From Malaya genurostris (lineage: Eukaryota > Arthropoda > Insecta > Diptera > Culicidae), in assembly GCF_030247185.1 (NCBI RefSeq), contig NC_080571.1:230719666-230783665 (forward strand): 64,000 nucleotides of DNA. The letters are read 5' to 3'. Below, piece after piece: positions 34,484 to 47,979 of this stretch. Made by a program: the position numbers and the translations under genes. Position 1 is the first letter of the stretch. Each line of letters opens with the position of its first letter. The notes below the pieces were generated by a model, which was not told the origin of the DNA, did no database searches, and saw only the letters and a program-made list of their open reading frames with translations.

Positions 34484-34709
34484 TGAATTAACGTACGAGG
34501 ATCTCTAATGGTCAAGTTGATGCTTGATAATGATTTCCTGGCACTCCCTCAAAGCTTAAACGTCGACTTCAGGAACTGAGATGTACGAGTTTTGTTTGTT
34601 CTGGAACAGTTGCCTGACGTTGATTGGAAATGCTTGAACCCGAAAATAGTATTCTTATTATAAATATGAAATTTTAATTTGATTTAGGTTCATCAAAAAA
34701 ACTTACATA

Positions 34710-35971
34710 ACGGGTGGCAACTAAAATTTTGGATTTTTTTCGAGGCCTGCATGCTCAACAACAAACGAGCTCAGAAAGAACTAAGAGTGTGTATGTGTTA
34801 GCTCTCTTTCTCCTCTTTCTGCTAGTATTTACTGTTTTGTTCATGCTTGCTCAGTTTTGCTCAAAATGTCGAAACAAAAAGTATTTCACGAGCGCATTGT
34901 ACAGTTCTACGAACTGCACAGAAATCTCGGCAAATAGTATACGGTACAACTTTTTAAAAGCAAAAATGTTGCGGCTTCGACAGTTTACAATATCCTAAGA
35001 TGCCCAACAACAGTGGAAGACCAGCCAAAATTATGGACGCAAAAGGACTTCGTTATCTTTCTTGTGCCTTCAACAACAAGGATTCACTGAGTCAAAGGGA
35101 TGCCGCAAAAAAGTTCAACTGTTCTCACCAGTACATCTGCAAAACATTGAAAAGACTCGGAATAAAGTACCGAAAGAAGACACGAGCCCCGGGATATACT
35201 GAGGCACAGATTTCAACGCTGAATTCTCAATGCCGCTATTAGTTGATTAAAAAAATTTCCGGAAAAAGTTTTGTTTTGGACGACGAAAGTTACTTCCTTC
35301 TTTCGAAGACGCAGATTCCCGCAAACGATCGATACTATTCAACGGACATCCGAACATAAAATATTAGTTTAAACATAAGTTTGAACAGAAAGTGATGCTG
35401 TACATTGTTATTTCCGAGAAAGGCATTTCTAAGCCATGGTTCACGCCATCTGGGTTGGCCATCAATCAAGATGTGTACCAGAACGAATGTTTGTAGAAAG
35501 TTTTGATCCCGTTTTTTTCAAAAACATCATGCTGATGGACAATACGCGTTTTGGCCGGTTAAAGCGTCATCGCATTGCTCCAAAAAACACAATCGTTCCT
35601 GAATACTCATTCGATCCCATTTGTACCCAAAAACCACAGCCCGATAAATCTACCTCAGAGTCGCCTAATCGAAGATTTCTTCGGGGTTTTTAGCTCCTTG
35701 GTGTGGAGAGCCACGAATTGCTAACAGTTGACTGGTAGAATCAAGAGATGCATTCGCAAAGTTGAAAGGAATGCCGTACAACGCTCCTGTTCCGATATCA
35801 AACGGAAGCTTCGACGAACATTCGATTACGGACCGTTTTCAAACGTTCACTAATTTTTTTTCAACAATGAACAATGTATCTTTAATTTCAATAAATCAGA
35901 TCTTCTCCAAGTATGTTTGTCTTTTTTTGACAGATTGAGAAAGAAATTCCAAAAATTTAGTTGCCACCCGT
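34710..35971 (+). mobile_element. second DD37E-type mariner element with intact ends
   Basis: The element has inverted ends ACGGGTGGCAACTAAA...TTTGGA (about 28 bp) and TA on both sides (34708-34709, 35972-35973), and is 1,262 bp long. It is clearly a different family from copies A-D, both in its ends and in its protein. Confidence 0.92.
34866..35853 (+). pseudogene. DD37E-type mariner transposase, broken (second family)
   Basis: It starts MSKQKVFHERIVQFYELHRN, then carries a stop (TAG) and a frame change before GRPAKIMDAKGLRYLS. The helix-turn-helix reads DSLSQRDAAKKFNCSHQYICKTL. LDDESYFLLSK (first Asp) follows after a stop at 35240. The second Asp region reads FWPVKASSHCSKK, where family members have Asp at the Val position. 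The last motif reads SRLIEDFFG, with the Glu retained and 37 residues after the altered Asp. Further stops lie near 35357 and 35693. It is inactive as it stands. Confidence 0.87.
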
Positions 35972-35996
35972 TATAACGTTCATCATATGACGTGAT

Positions 35997-36075
35997 ATAT
36001 AGTAGAATTAAATGGTGTTAAAGTATTATTCTAGTGAAATTATTCTACTATTAGCTGACAAATTAGTTACTTACA
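35997..36075. repeat. half of the palindromic MITE-like element
   Basis: The text 'tatatagtagaattaaatggtgttaaagtattattctagtg' and 'gaaattattctactattagctgacaaattagt' matches, with a few substitutions, one arm of the palindrome at 6922-7012 and its flank. The other arm is absent. Confidence 0.65.
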
Positions 36076-36079
36076 TTCA

Positions 36080-38490
36080 CTAATAAATTACCACACGGAA
36101 AGGAATCCGTTACCGTTGTCATGATGGAAAATAATGGAACCGGTCTTTTTTATCTTCTCATGAAATCGTGACAACGCTTCACGATTTTATGATTAAAATG
36201 ATTTAAAACACGAGCAACAACTCTTCACAATTAACACGACTTATGTTCTTCGCAATATTAACACAACTTATGTTGTTCACTTCATTCAGAGAAATATTCA
36301 TTGAAAAATTATAAATTAAATGTGTTTTTAGTGATTCATCAACTGATAGAGAAATGGCATCATAAAATATCACCAACAGACTGACCATGGTTACCCCCTT
36401 AATTTAAAAACGCCAAGGTAATATTTTGTATAAATGCATCTGATTAATTTCTTATATAGGGTAACGATACACCTATTCATCTCAGTACCAGTAGTCACCT
36501 CATTTATGATAATCATTAGTTAGAGTGAGATCTGCTGTCTCTCTTTGATATATTGACTTTAAGGGAAATGAAAATTTTTGCGTCGCTATAACAATAATAA
36601 TGCACAATTCTCGAACTATTTTTTCTGCGGTATTGCTGCTGTGCATGAAAATAAATGTAAATTCACAAAATATTTTTATCTGTGTAGGGGTGCAAATCAG
36701 AAACTCAAGAAAAACTACACGTAGAAATGTGGTCAGGTTTTAAACACTTACAGCTCAGTCTATTTTGTATCAATTATTAATATTATTTCATCATTTTATA
36801 AGAAATATTTCTACGTTTTGATTTGAATGTATCAAGCCACGTATTTTCAATTATATATGATTGAAATTTTGATTAGTATCGAGCAGTGTCCTATTTGGCT
36901 GCTAAAAGTCTTTGGTATACCGGATTTCCCTGCCATAGACAACGGTTTTGAAGGAGTAAGCGATGTATCAAAGAGAGAGCATCGCTATGATTGGTCAATC
37001 GATGAAAAGGCGAAGCTGTGGAAGCACGCGAATCTATAAATAGAAGCGAAATTTAAGCTAACGTTTCAGTCCTACTCGTAGCATGCTAGAGGTAGGTTGT
37101 TGCTAGACAGCAAGACAAAAACGTGCCATAAAACGATTTGAAGCTTTAAGGTGAAATGTAGCGGAATGCGAAAATCGCGTTTTTGATCAATTATTCAAAA
37201 ACTAGACCGATTCTCGAAAAACCAAAATCACTTAAGTTTTCGAAATCAAATTTATCATAACTATGTATTCTTAGAATTTTAAAATTTTGCTTTGCCGAGC
37301 CGTAATTGGTTTTTGAAATGAATAAACGGTAACTGTTCCGTTCCACGGGGATGATTTTAGAACTGAAAAGTCGTGTTTGTAGCAGAATTTCACAAAGAAT
37401 CTGAAAATGCAACTCAAAATTATAAAATTTCAGTTAAAACAACCGAAATTTGAAAAAGTTTACATAAACTTTTCCGCATTTTTTTTATTGCTTGCGCGCT
37501 GCTGTTTCCTATTGAGGTGGTGTGAGAAATGCACGGTGGGCACGGTGGCATTATATCGTGAGCAAAAATTACATATCAAATAATGACGCGAATTTATGCA
37601 GTATTGGGTTTTGTGTTGAAATAAAAACGAGTTGAATACAATAAAATGAGTATTGTAAGAAATCGTTTATTTTCTAAGTAGCTGTAATTTATAATGCTAA
37701 TAATGTCCAACTCTGTTGTGTTCAATGCATTGATGTTGTTGAAGCAATAATGCTTGGCTGTGTAATATCGTAAAACAGGTATTATTTTAGATTGTAGCAA
37801 TTTTTTTAGCAAAACTAAAACTTCAACATTGACAAGCTACTGAATGAAATGAATACAAGCCAAGTATTATCGTTCATTAACCTGATATACAAACAAAGTG
37901 ATAAACATTGAGGGTCAGCTTCACAGATTCACTAAATAATTTTAACTGCATGGTATGATGAGCTATTAGTAGTAATTGGAATGTATTCCAATAATATAAT
38001 CTAAGAAATTATTAAACTATTGATGATTTCTGGCACCGGAGGCCAGAGGCTGTTTGGTCTTCGGTTCGTTATCGTTGAAACAGACATTTCTAGACTCATC
38101 ATGCTATATAATTCCGAAAGTCGCTTCAGAAAAAAAGTTAACGGTGAATACTTTTACGTAATTTTTATCTCATCGGAGGGAAGGGCCTGGAGACCGACTG
38201 GCAAAAATATCGAAAATACTTGAATGTTCTCTTGTCTTCAATCGTTCTTTTGAAGGAGAATCCATGCTTGCTACTAAACTCAGGCATATACATGGTTAGC
38301 AAGTTAGTCAATACATATACATATAACCTCATGTTAATCATTCATAATTACTCATGATTTATAGCTCTAGTGTAAGGGTAATCACTAACAATAATGATTG
38401 AATTAGCATACATTCAAAGTGTGAAGAATTCAAAAATCCATTACGTGCAGTCTTTTTACAAGCCAATATAACGAGAGGTAAGCCCGCTGC
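36080..38490. other. unassigned A+T-rich stretch
   Basis: No supported gene. Frames (36827-37039, 37191-37412, 38020-38223 and others) are short and domain-free. Fragments of the 17485/63125 repeat family may start near 37130 ('ctttaaggtgaaatgtagcg'). Confidence 0.35.
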
Positions 38491-38499
38491 GCTCAATCA

Positions 38500-38640
38500 T
38501 TGAAAAAAGTTCTTGTTTCTATGTGTCCGTTTTTATTGGTACGCTTTGTGCGACGGTTCGTTCAACTGAAGCGGATTAAATTTTGCGCGCATTTTATGAC
38601 GCTACATTTCACCTTAAGATCTGAGGCCAGTTGTTAGCGT
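38500..38640 (+). repeat. dispersed non-coding repeat (copy 2 of 3, diverged)
   Basis: The text 'tgtttctatgtgtccgtttttattggtacgctttgtgcgacggttcgttcaactgaa' is a diverged version of the sequence at 17485 and 63125. Confidence 0.6.
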
Positions 38641-39900
38641 AAAACCGTGTGGCTCGCTGTGCGTATTACATATCTCTCCATGCTCTCTCGTAAATGTATA
38701 AAATGACTCTCGATGTGGCCGGGTGGCCAAGAAAGTTTTGATATTTTCGGTTACAAGTTTGACTACATCACATAAAATCCAATAAAACTACCGCTTGTTT
38801 GGCAGCCTTGCTGAGCCGATTTTATTTCTCTCTCATGTTTCGTTACGTTACCAGGATACAAGAGTAGAAAAAATGGTGCCGCCATAGAAATGGATTTACC
38901 ATTACAAAAATAACATTCTCTTAATTTTTATCGCGACAACAATATGTTTTTATGCACTAAACGCATCTAAACTAAATTATCTAGACATTGTCAGGATAGA
39001 TTTTTGATCCATGCTTTTGAAGGCGAGATATTCAATGAACAAGTTAAAAGTTGCCGTTTTCAGCTATGCAATTCTTCCTTCAGAAAAAAGACTTTCCCGA
39101 CCGCTAAAGTCAAACAATCGTTCTGAAATTTTCACAGAATAATCTAAACTAATTTTCGAAGAGATTGTCAGTTGGGTTTTTCGATATTCGTCACCGTTTC
39201 TGAGAAAATCAGATTTGAAGCGTGAAAATAGCCTTTTAAAACGCCCTAAAACACACTGGCCCCAGCTTTTAATTGATATGCTCTGATCTTGTGTCATGTA
39301 AGCTCGGAATGTTATGTCGTTTCCAGATGAGAAATTGACAACTACCCCCGGATAAATTTTGAGTGCTTAAGATTAATTTCTAATTTATATTAGATGAACT
39401 CGATTGATAATGAGAAATAGTTTATCGCTTCAACCGAAATCGCAGAATGGTAGAGAAACTTAACGCTAAAAAACCACTTGCATAAAAAACTTGAACACAA
39501 GCTTGACGAACAGAGGCTTAATTATCGAAATCGCAAGTATGTACAAAGATATAATTGCATACATTTGGGATAATGGTGTAATTTCGTCGGTTATAAAACA
39601 AATGCAAATCAAGACAAGTGATGTTCGGTGTTGGTTCAGATTAATTGAACTTTTTGATTGTAGATCATTAGAAATTTTGGTTGCTTGTTCCACATCAATG
39701 GCTCAAACAACCCCATGGGGCTGATCCTTGCAGTTTTTTTTCATTTTTCCTCTACCAACTGTCTTTCGTGATCAACTTTGTTAGTTCTTTTTCGCTGATC
39801 TAATTTTTCACCAGATTTTAGCGTTTTGTGAAGGGCTGTGTTATCATCGTGGTACAAAGTATTCGGTCAGAATTCTAACGTTTAGTATAGTTAGGAAGAT
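38641..39900. other. unassigned stretch
   Basis: No gene was recognised. Opposite-strand frames at 39466-39724 overlap one another and lack a domain. Confidence 0.35.
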
Positions 39901-39960
39901 AATTTCATTCCCACCTAAAAAAAACTTAAACCGAAATCGAAGAAGTCCGCGGATGTTCCT

Positions 39961-40450
39961 GTGAAGATTATCCGTGAAATATCTTCTCTGTATCCTCCAA
40001 TAATACAGACTCGGTCTTCCAAAAAGTTCCAAAATATTATCATTACGAAACAAAGGGGTTCAATCGGGAGTGATTTGCTCATTGAAAAACAGAACGGCGT
40101 ATTCGTTATCCCGGAAGAACTGAAGAAAACTTTGAATAGGCAGCTTCTCCTCCGAAAATATGTCCGTTATGATGAAAGCCACATTATAATTTTTGCAACA
40201 GCAAGTAATTTTCAGCATTTGACCAATTCGAGATATTGGCTTGTGGATGGAACATTTGCAATCGCTTTTTTGGAGTTAGTGCAAATGTATTCCATTCATG
40301 GGCTAATATGTTATGAAGATGATGAATCCGTTGATGTTGCTTGTATTTATGTTACTAAGCAACAAAAGTCAAGAAACATAGACATATGCGTTCAAAGCTC
40401 TGATGGATGCCTTCTGAGTTTCGGCCTTTTGAGTTTCGGCCTTCAATGAC
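39961..40450 (+). pseudogene. Mutator-like (MULE) transposase domain fragment
   Basis: The stop-free frame contains IIIFATASNFQHLTNSRYW, then VDGTF and LVQMYSIHG. This is the 'IFAT...L..S..WFVDGTF...P.LF.QLYTIHG' block of the MULE transposase domain, which catalyses DNA transposition and in insects is often linked to FLYWCH zinc fingers. The Asp of VDGTF is the first catalytic residue. After about 40330 the homologous reading moves to another frame (VFMLLSNKSQET, stop, TYAFKALMDAF), so there is a frameshift plus a stop. The true start is not visible because the frame opens without ATG. No terminal repeats were identified. Confidence 0.7.
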
Positions 40451-40525
40451 GTACGGTTTTTTGTGTGTTCGTCCTTTTGTATAACGGTTTTCGTATTTCG
40501 GCCTTTCGAAGTACTCCCCAGCAAA
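40386..40525. repeat. short 'gtttcggccttt' repeats
   Basis: The words TTTCGGCCTT occur at about 40417, 40432 and 40497, with GTACGG and GTATAACGG in between. They could be part of a transposon end, but no partner was found. Confidence 0.35.
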
Positions 40526-40529
40526 ATAA

Positions 40530-42390
40530 GTCAAAATATAGTTTTTCGTATTCAACTAAAAACTGCATTAGCAGATTATGTTGAACTGCTAATGCCACCT
40601 CGAGGATCACCATAATCCGCTAAGCAAATGTAAAGTATTAGCAAATCACTTATTTGCACCGAAGTGTACTGTCTATCCTGTCGTCTCAGGCGAAAATAGT
40701 TCACCATCCGAAAACTTTGAATCACCCCGTACAGTCTTTTCCCGAAATCATGTTTCATTTACAGAACCGGAATTCGGGCCGGTTAAATTGAGGAAACTCA
40801 AATTGTTTTGTTCCCAACATATGTTCGTCATGCGGAAAGAATTGACAGTGCCATAAAAAACACCACCAAACGTGCGGGAATACTATTAAATATTCAACAG
40901 TTGACGGAAATGTTTGTGGCTACAAACAAACAGCCGACGTATTCCGGCTTTGTTCTGTAGTTGTCATGAACAAATAAAAAAAGACTATCATCCCGAGCGT
41001 TTTCCAGGAACATATGTCTTCACCTATGACCGATGTGTATGTATTTAAGCTAGACATGAACTGGCTGACTTTTACACAATCGAATGCCAGATGGTTTGGA
41101 ATACATTTTCGATGAACTCCATGGATATTATTGAACTTTTACAAAGGTTGAAAATATTGCAAACAGGAGCATTTGCACTAGAATCCAACTAGAATCAATC
41201 AACTGTTTTGACAACCAATTTCCGTTCCAGACCGGAAAACTCATATGTAGTTACGTTCAAACAAACATACTTCCGCTGTGCATGCTGACATGTTACTGGG
41301 AAAACACTGGCATGTTACTGACGAAACGAGATGCCACCGACCGAGTCTGGTTCACGAACCGCTCATGTCCCAGCTGACTGGTAGTACCTATTTCCAGCCC
41401 GTCAGAATTTTTCATTTGCACCCACTGAACCGAGCGAGATTAGTCTCAATTAGCGTAATGAGTAAGTAAATATGCATGAGCATTTTCACCAACCCGGCCC
41501 ATCAGAGCGCAACTGGTGCCCGTCACCGACGCTGCCGACATGTGGGTTAAATAGAGGATAGCCCGTCCTCTACCGCGCTTTCCAGCAGAGAGGAAACAAG
41601 AAACCTCACCGACTCCAATTGTCACTCGGTGCTGCCACGGGTTGAGATCCCCGGTAGCAGTGGATTCACGTCCGGAATGGTAATTTACGCTGATGATAAT
41701 TGGTGCGCATAAATAAAGTTGTATTATTTCGCCTGCCGGTATCGCCACGGCCGAAGCAAGATGAGCAATGAGCCCGACGAGTGGTTGATGAAGATTCTAG
41801 TGGCCTGCAGGACGTGTTCCCAAGCCAGCCAGCCAGCCAGCCCAGGACTCACTGTCTCACTATGCGGTGTTGTTGTTTCCGGGACGGGATGCCTGTTGGA
41901 TTTCATGGTTGATGATAATTGAGATGTCAATTTCGTTGTTGTCCTGAAACGGGCGGTGCAAGGGGCGGGTTTGCATGAATAATGATAGGATCACTTGGAG
42001 AATTGTCGGTTCGTTTAAAATTCCTTCGGGATGCGGCGAACCATTCTGGTGATGTCGGGAGATGTTAATGGAAACAGGAGTTCAGTAATTCATCGGGCGA
42101 TGTTTTGTGGCAAATTTCTTGATAATAAATTTCTTACAGCAACTGTTAAGCTTCTAAAAGTATTTTTTCGTGCGTAAAAAAATCTATGCAATACGGAAAT
42201 ATCAACCTGCTGTAATCCCCGAAACGAATAGAACCGAAGTAAATCCTGATGGACATTAACTATTTAACAAAACCGATATATCGGGACAGTTTTAAATGAT
42301 TTATGGGTTTACGTTTTTTCACCTTGGAAATAAAAGACGGTTGGGTAACGGCAGAGACATAACTGAATGTCGTGAATAGGAATAAAGCTT
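40530..42390. other. mostly unique sequence, higher G+C at about 41400-42060
   Basis: No recognised gene. A CCAG(C)-type repeat ('cagccagccagccagcc') lies near 41825. Opposing frames at 41446-41930 cancel one another. A non-coding host region is the simplest reading. Confidence 0.35.
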
Positions 42391-42391
42391 A

Positions 42392-43624
42392 CTTCATTTA
42401 GAATTCGAACAAACTTTTGCTCATATTGTGGCGCTGCTGGTGGACGGGAATTTTTTCAGCTTCACGTTTGATTTTTGACATTCCGCAAATCGACTGTACA
42501 TACTTTGTAAACAATCAACATGGAAGCCGAAAGAATAGAAAAATTGTGCACAGTTATTTGGAAAATCCATTGTAGTATGCATCTAGGCTAGCTAAACAGC
42601 TGAAATTGCCCAGAAATACCGTCTGGCGCGTATCAAACGGTATAAGGAAACATTGACGACGATTCGGAAGCCTGAACCCAATCGTCGGAGTGGAACTGTC
42701 GACCGGAAACTGCGTGGTAAGATTTTGAAGACGATTAAGAGGAATCTAATCTGTCGAACCGTGATTTGGCCAGAAAATTCGGTGCTGCCCATAGTACCGT
42801 GAGGAGAACTCGACTCCGGAAAGGAATCAAGTCGTATCGAGCTAGCAAACAGCCAAATCGGACCATAAAACAGAAAAAAGTGAACAAAATTCGTGCTCGG
42901 AAACTATATGACCAGGTGCTGACCAAGTTCGACGGGTGTCTTCTGATGGACGATGAAACCTATGTCAAGGTTGACTTCGGACAAATCCCAGGTCAAAAAT
43001 TTTACTTGGCAACGGATCGCGGGGATGTTCCAGCCAAATTTAAATTTATTTTTGTCGACTAATTTGCAAGAAAATTTATGAATAAACAAAAAAAAGAAAG
43101 TTTTCGTTACAAATAAGACAGTGACATCGGAACTATACCAAAAAGAGTGTCTCCAAAAACGAATTTTGCCGTTCATTCGACCATCCCGTAATGTTTTGGC
43201 CAGATTTGGAAAGCTGTCATTACAGCAAAGTCGTTCAAGAATGGTATCCAGAGAAAGGGGTCCAGTTTGTTCCGAAAAATCTTAACCCACCCAACTGTCC
43301 CCAGTTCCGCCCTATTGAGAAATACTGGGCAATCATGAAGAGGAGACTCAAAGCAAAGGGAAAGGTTGCCAAAGACATCAAAGATCAGATGACGACCTGG
43401 TGGAATAAGATAGCTAAAACAATGGACGAAGAAGGTGTGCGCCGCCTTATGAGCCGTGTTACAGGAAAAAATCGAGAATTCCTTCGAAACCGTGACGAAT
43501 AATTTTATCCGTAATTTTTCTTAAAAGTATGAATAAAACGCTACATTTGTTAAAAAAAGATCTTGAATTCAATAATAAATAACTGAAATACAAGCAATTG
43601 TCTTTGTTCAAATTCTATCTGAAG
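42392..43624 (+). mobile_element. third DD37E-lineage mariner element (ends tentative)
   Basis: A transposase pseudogene is flanked by imperfect inverted sequences CTTCATTTAGAATTCGAACA (42392) and, on the minus strand, CTTCAGATAGAATTTGAACA (43605-43624), sharing AGAATTYGAACAAA. No TA duplication was confirmed, so the ends are provisional. Confidence 0.6.
42520..43502 (+). pseudogene. DD37E mariner transposase, broken (third lineage)
   Basis: It starts MEAERIEKLCTVIWKIH, with an N-terminal helix-turn-helix (LAKQLKLPRNTVWRVSNG). After a frame change near 42650 the second helix-turn-helix reads LARKFGAAHSTVRRTRLRKG. MDDETYVKVDFGQIPG carries the first Asp, and FWPDLESCHYSK and RPIEKYWAIMK carry the second Asp and the Glu, 37 residues apart. 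All three acidic residues are preserved. Breaks: a stop before LAKQL, the frame change near 42650, and a stop with another shift near 43060. It ends TGKNREFLRNRDE at a TAA (43500-43502). Confidence 0.88.
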
Positions 43625-43904
43625 CAAGCTTTAAAATTGACTTGCTTTTTCCACACCTCCGAATATCGGTAATCGTACGTACTTGTTATCTGATTGTGTA
43701 AATTTTGCAAACAATCAATGCTTCATTTGAAGAATTAATTCAGTTATTTATTATTTATTTTTGTTATATATTAGGAGCAGGGAAAAACCAAAAAGAGTTG
43801 AAATCTCATAGTCTCTCTCCATCAGACATAAAACCTCCTCATCTTTTCATGAAAACAGATTGCAATAATTCAACAGATACATTGTCATATATTTATTACT
43901 AATA

Positions 43905-44686
43905 CAGGGTCCGCCATGTACATTTTTTTAAACATGCGATAAAACACAAACGGTTCATCCGATTTCCAAATTTATTTTTTCATATTAAAGTACAATCCTT
44001 CCGGTTAATTGTGGAATTTAATTTCCTTCAAATGGCTGCCTCGGCAGGCCTTGCAGTACGCTATACTGTCGGTCCAGTTTTTTAGTACATTTTCCATTGT
44101 ATGCAGCTTTATTTCAGTTATGGCTGCACGAATGTTGTCCTTCAAGGCTTGAATTGTCTCTGGCTTGTCCGCATAACACTTATCTTTGACAGCCCCCCAA
44201 AGATAATAGTCTAACGGCGTCAAATCACAGCTCCGAGGCGGCCAAACGACATCCGAATTTCGACTGATAATTCGATCTTCGAAGACTGTGCGCAGAAGAT
44301 CGATCGTAGCGTTGGCTGTGTGGCACGGAGCGCCGTCTTGTTGGAACTAAATGGTATCCAAGTCTTCCTCTTCAAGTAACGGGAAGAACCAATCGCTAAT
44401 CAAGGTGCGGTAGCGCTCGCCATTGACCGTGGCGGCGGCTCCTGCCTCATTTTCGAAGAAAAATGGCCCAATGATGCCGCCAGACCAAAATCCGCACCAA
44501 ACCGTCACTCTCTGAGGATGCATCGGCTTCTCCATAATAACGTGCGGATTTTCCGTCCCCCAGATACGACAATTTTGCATAAAACTTGGATAAAACTAAG
44601 TTTCTGTCAAATAAAAAGTAACATTAAGGTTACCACTGTCGGAATAACCGCTAGTTCAAAAAAAAAAAGTTAGATGGCGGACTCTG
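43905..44686 (-). mobile_element. DD41D mariner element with 5' coding deletion
   Basis: The left end, TA then CAGGGTCCGCCATGTACATT, mirrors the right end, minus-strand CAGAGTCCGCCATCTAACTT. The ~782-bp length is too short for a complete element (about 1.3 kb), and the N-terminal coding part is missing. The right TA is altered to CA. Confidence 0.85.
44005..44580 (-). pseudogene. DD41D mariner transposase fragment
   Basis: The minus strand reads QNCRIWGTENPHVIMEKPMH, WCGFWSGGIIGPFFF, a stop (TAG for TGG) just before FQQDGAPCHTAN, then WPPRSCDLTPLDYYLW and a C-terminal GSHLKEIKFHN. The second and third Asp are 41 residues apart, as in the element at 8666-9590, but the sequence and termini differ. 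The first Asp and the whole DNA-binding region are deleted. Confidence 0.87.
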
Positions 44687-44689
44687 CAT

Positions 44690-45300
44690 AAAAAAATTAC
44701 TTGAAACAAGTTATGATTAGAAAACTAGTTTTAAGGGGGTTGTCATAATTCAATAACTAAAACTAACTTTGAAAAGGCCTATTAGTATTGGGAATATCTT
44801 TTCCTATAAATTTTGTAAAAGTCAGCTGCATAAAGTTGCATATTTCGCATCGATGTAAGATTTTATCATAGGTAAAAATAGGTAAAATGTTGTATAACTT
44901 TGCCAGGAAACAACCAACCTATGCACTACCTTTAACAAATATATTGGATTTTTTTTTACTTCCATTATTTCAAACAAAGTATGCATAAAAAAATAACTCG
45001 AAACAAGTTATGAATAAAAAACTGATTTCCAGGGGGTTGCCATAAAAACGCTTTGTATATCCGAAACGGTGCGACCTAGACTTTTGGTATGTTTGACAAA
45101 GTAAATTATTTTTAATAGTTCTAAAACTTTGTAGAATAAAAAAATTGTCTATCTCTTCAGAAAAAAAAGTTATGGTTAGTTATTTTTTGTCAAAGCAGGC
45201 TATGAACAATTAGAGGTAGAATCAAATTACGCGGTATATATTTGTAAATAATTTCTTAAAAGCAACTATATGCAATAATAGAACGGTTTGGCAGCTACTG
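44690..45300. repeat. A+T-rich stretch with a duplicated 'aacaagttatgatt...agggggttg' segment
   Basis: The segment near 44696-44750 ('acttgaaacaagttatgattagaaaact...aagggggttgtcata') recurs near 44995-45050 with substitutions. No gene. Confidence 0.5.
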
Positions 45301-45314
45301 ATATATGCTCACGT

Positions 45315-47154
<1,840 letters not shown>

Positions 47155-47160
<6 letters not shown>

Positions 47161-47975
47161 ATAAAAAATAGGTATAGAATTCGCTCACTTTCGAAAAATT
47201 TTCCGAGGCCCGAGAAAATGTCCGTGTGTGTGTGTGTGTTGTCAACAAAGAGGTCGAGATCTCAGAGATGGCTGGGCCGATTTTGATCAAACTAGTCGCA
47301 AAAGAAAGGTCTCCCCGTCACCCTGAACGCTATTGATTGGTTTTGAGATCGGATGTTTACTTTTTGAGTTATACGAAGTTTTATGTCAAAATTTTCAGTT
47401 TTTTGACATTTTTTTATGCCAAAACTTTGATTTTTTTATGCCAAAACTCTTAAACCTGCATAAAACATCGAAATTTAGTGTCATCTCAAAAAAAATTTTT
47501 TTGAAAAAATCTACTTTCTGGGATTTTCATAAGTCCCAAAAAGTCGACTTTTTCAAAAAAAAAAATTTTCGAGATGACACTAAATCTCGACGTTTCATGC
47601 AATTCTAAGCCTTTCGGCATCAAAAATTTTTTTTTGATTTCGAAAATTTCATGTACTCCCCCCTATGGTGATTTTTCAAGATATATGAAAATTCCATTAA
47701 GTGGACTAAGAAGGCTTTTTTTAGATTAGCATCACTGTTCTCATACAAATAGGCAACGCAAATGTCAAGCACTAGTTTGGAAAAATGATGCTGACTGTGT
47801 GACATAAACACTGAAGCATGCTTTTGTGAACTACTCGAATCAATCTGAATCAATTGGTGTCAAAATTAGTATCCAAAATTATTTATCAAAAGTATGGAAC
47901 ATATTTTCATGAGACTGTTATGAAAGAAGAGAAAGGCATTATCACACCACTAGGTGGATTAAGAAGGGTTTTTGT
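47155..47975 (+). repeat. second, rearranged copy of the same repeat
   Basis: It restarts with 'tatatataaaaaataggtatagaattcgctcac' and 'ccgtgtgtgtgtgtg' directly after the previous copy. It diverges after 47400, contains a hairpin (47472-47585), and ends 'gagaaaggcattatcacaccactaggtggattaag', the terminal motif of the modular repeat family. Confidence 0.7.
47472..47585. repeat. A/T-rich hairpin, ~114 bp
   Basis: ATTTAGTGTCATCTC...AAAAATTTTTT...GAAAAA pairs with TTTTTC...AAAAAATTTTCGAGATGACACTAAAT around 'ggattttcataagtccc'. Confidence 0.8.
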
Positions 47976-47979
47976 TGAT

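Noticed and set aside
41446..41930. Opposed ORFs in the higher-G+C patch
   Set aside because: Frames on both strands are similarly long, none has a domain, and no splice structure could be tied to them.
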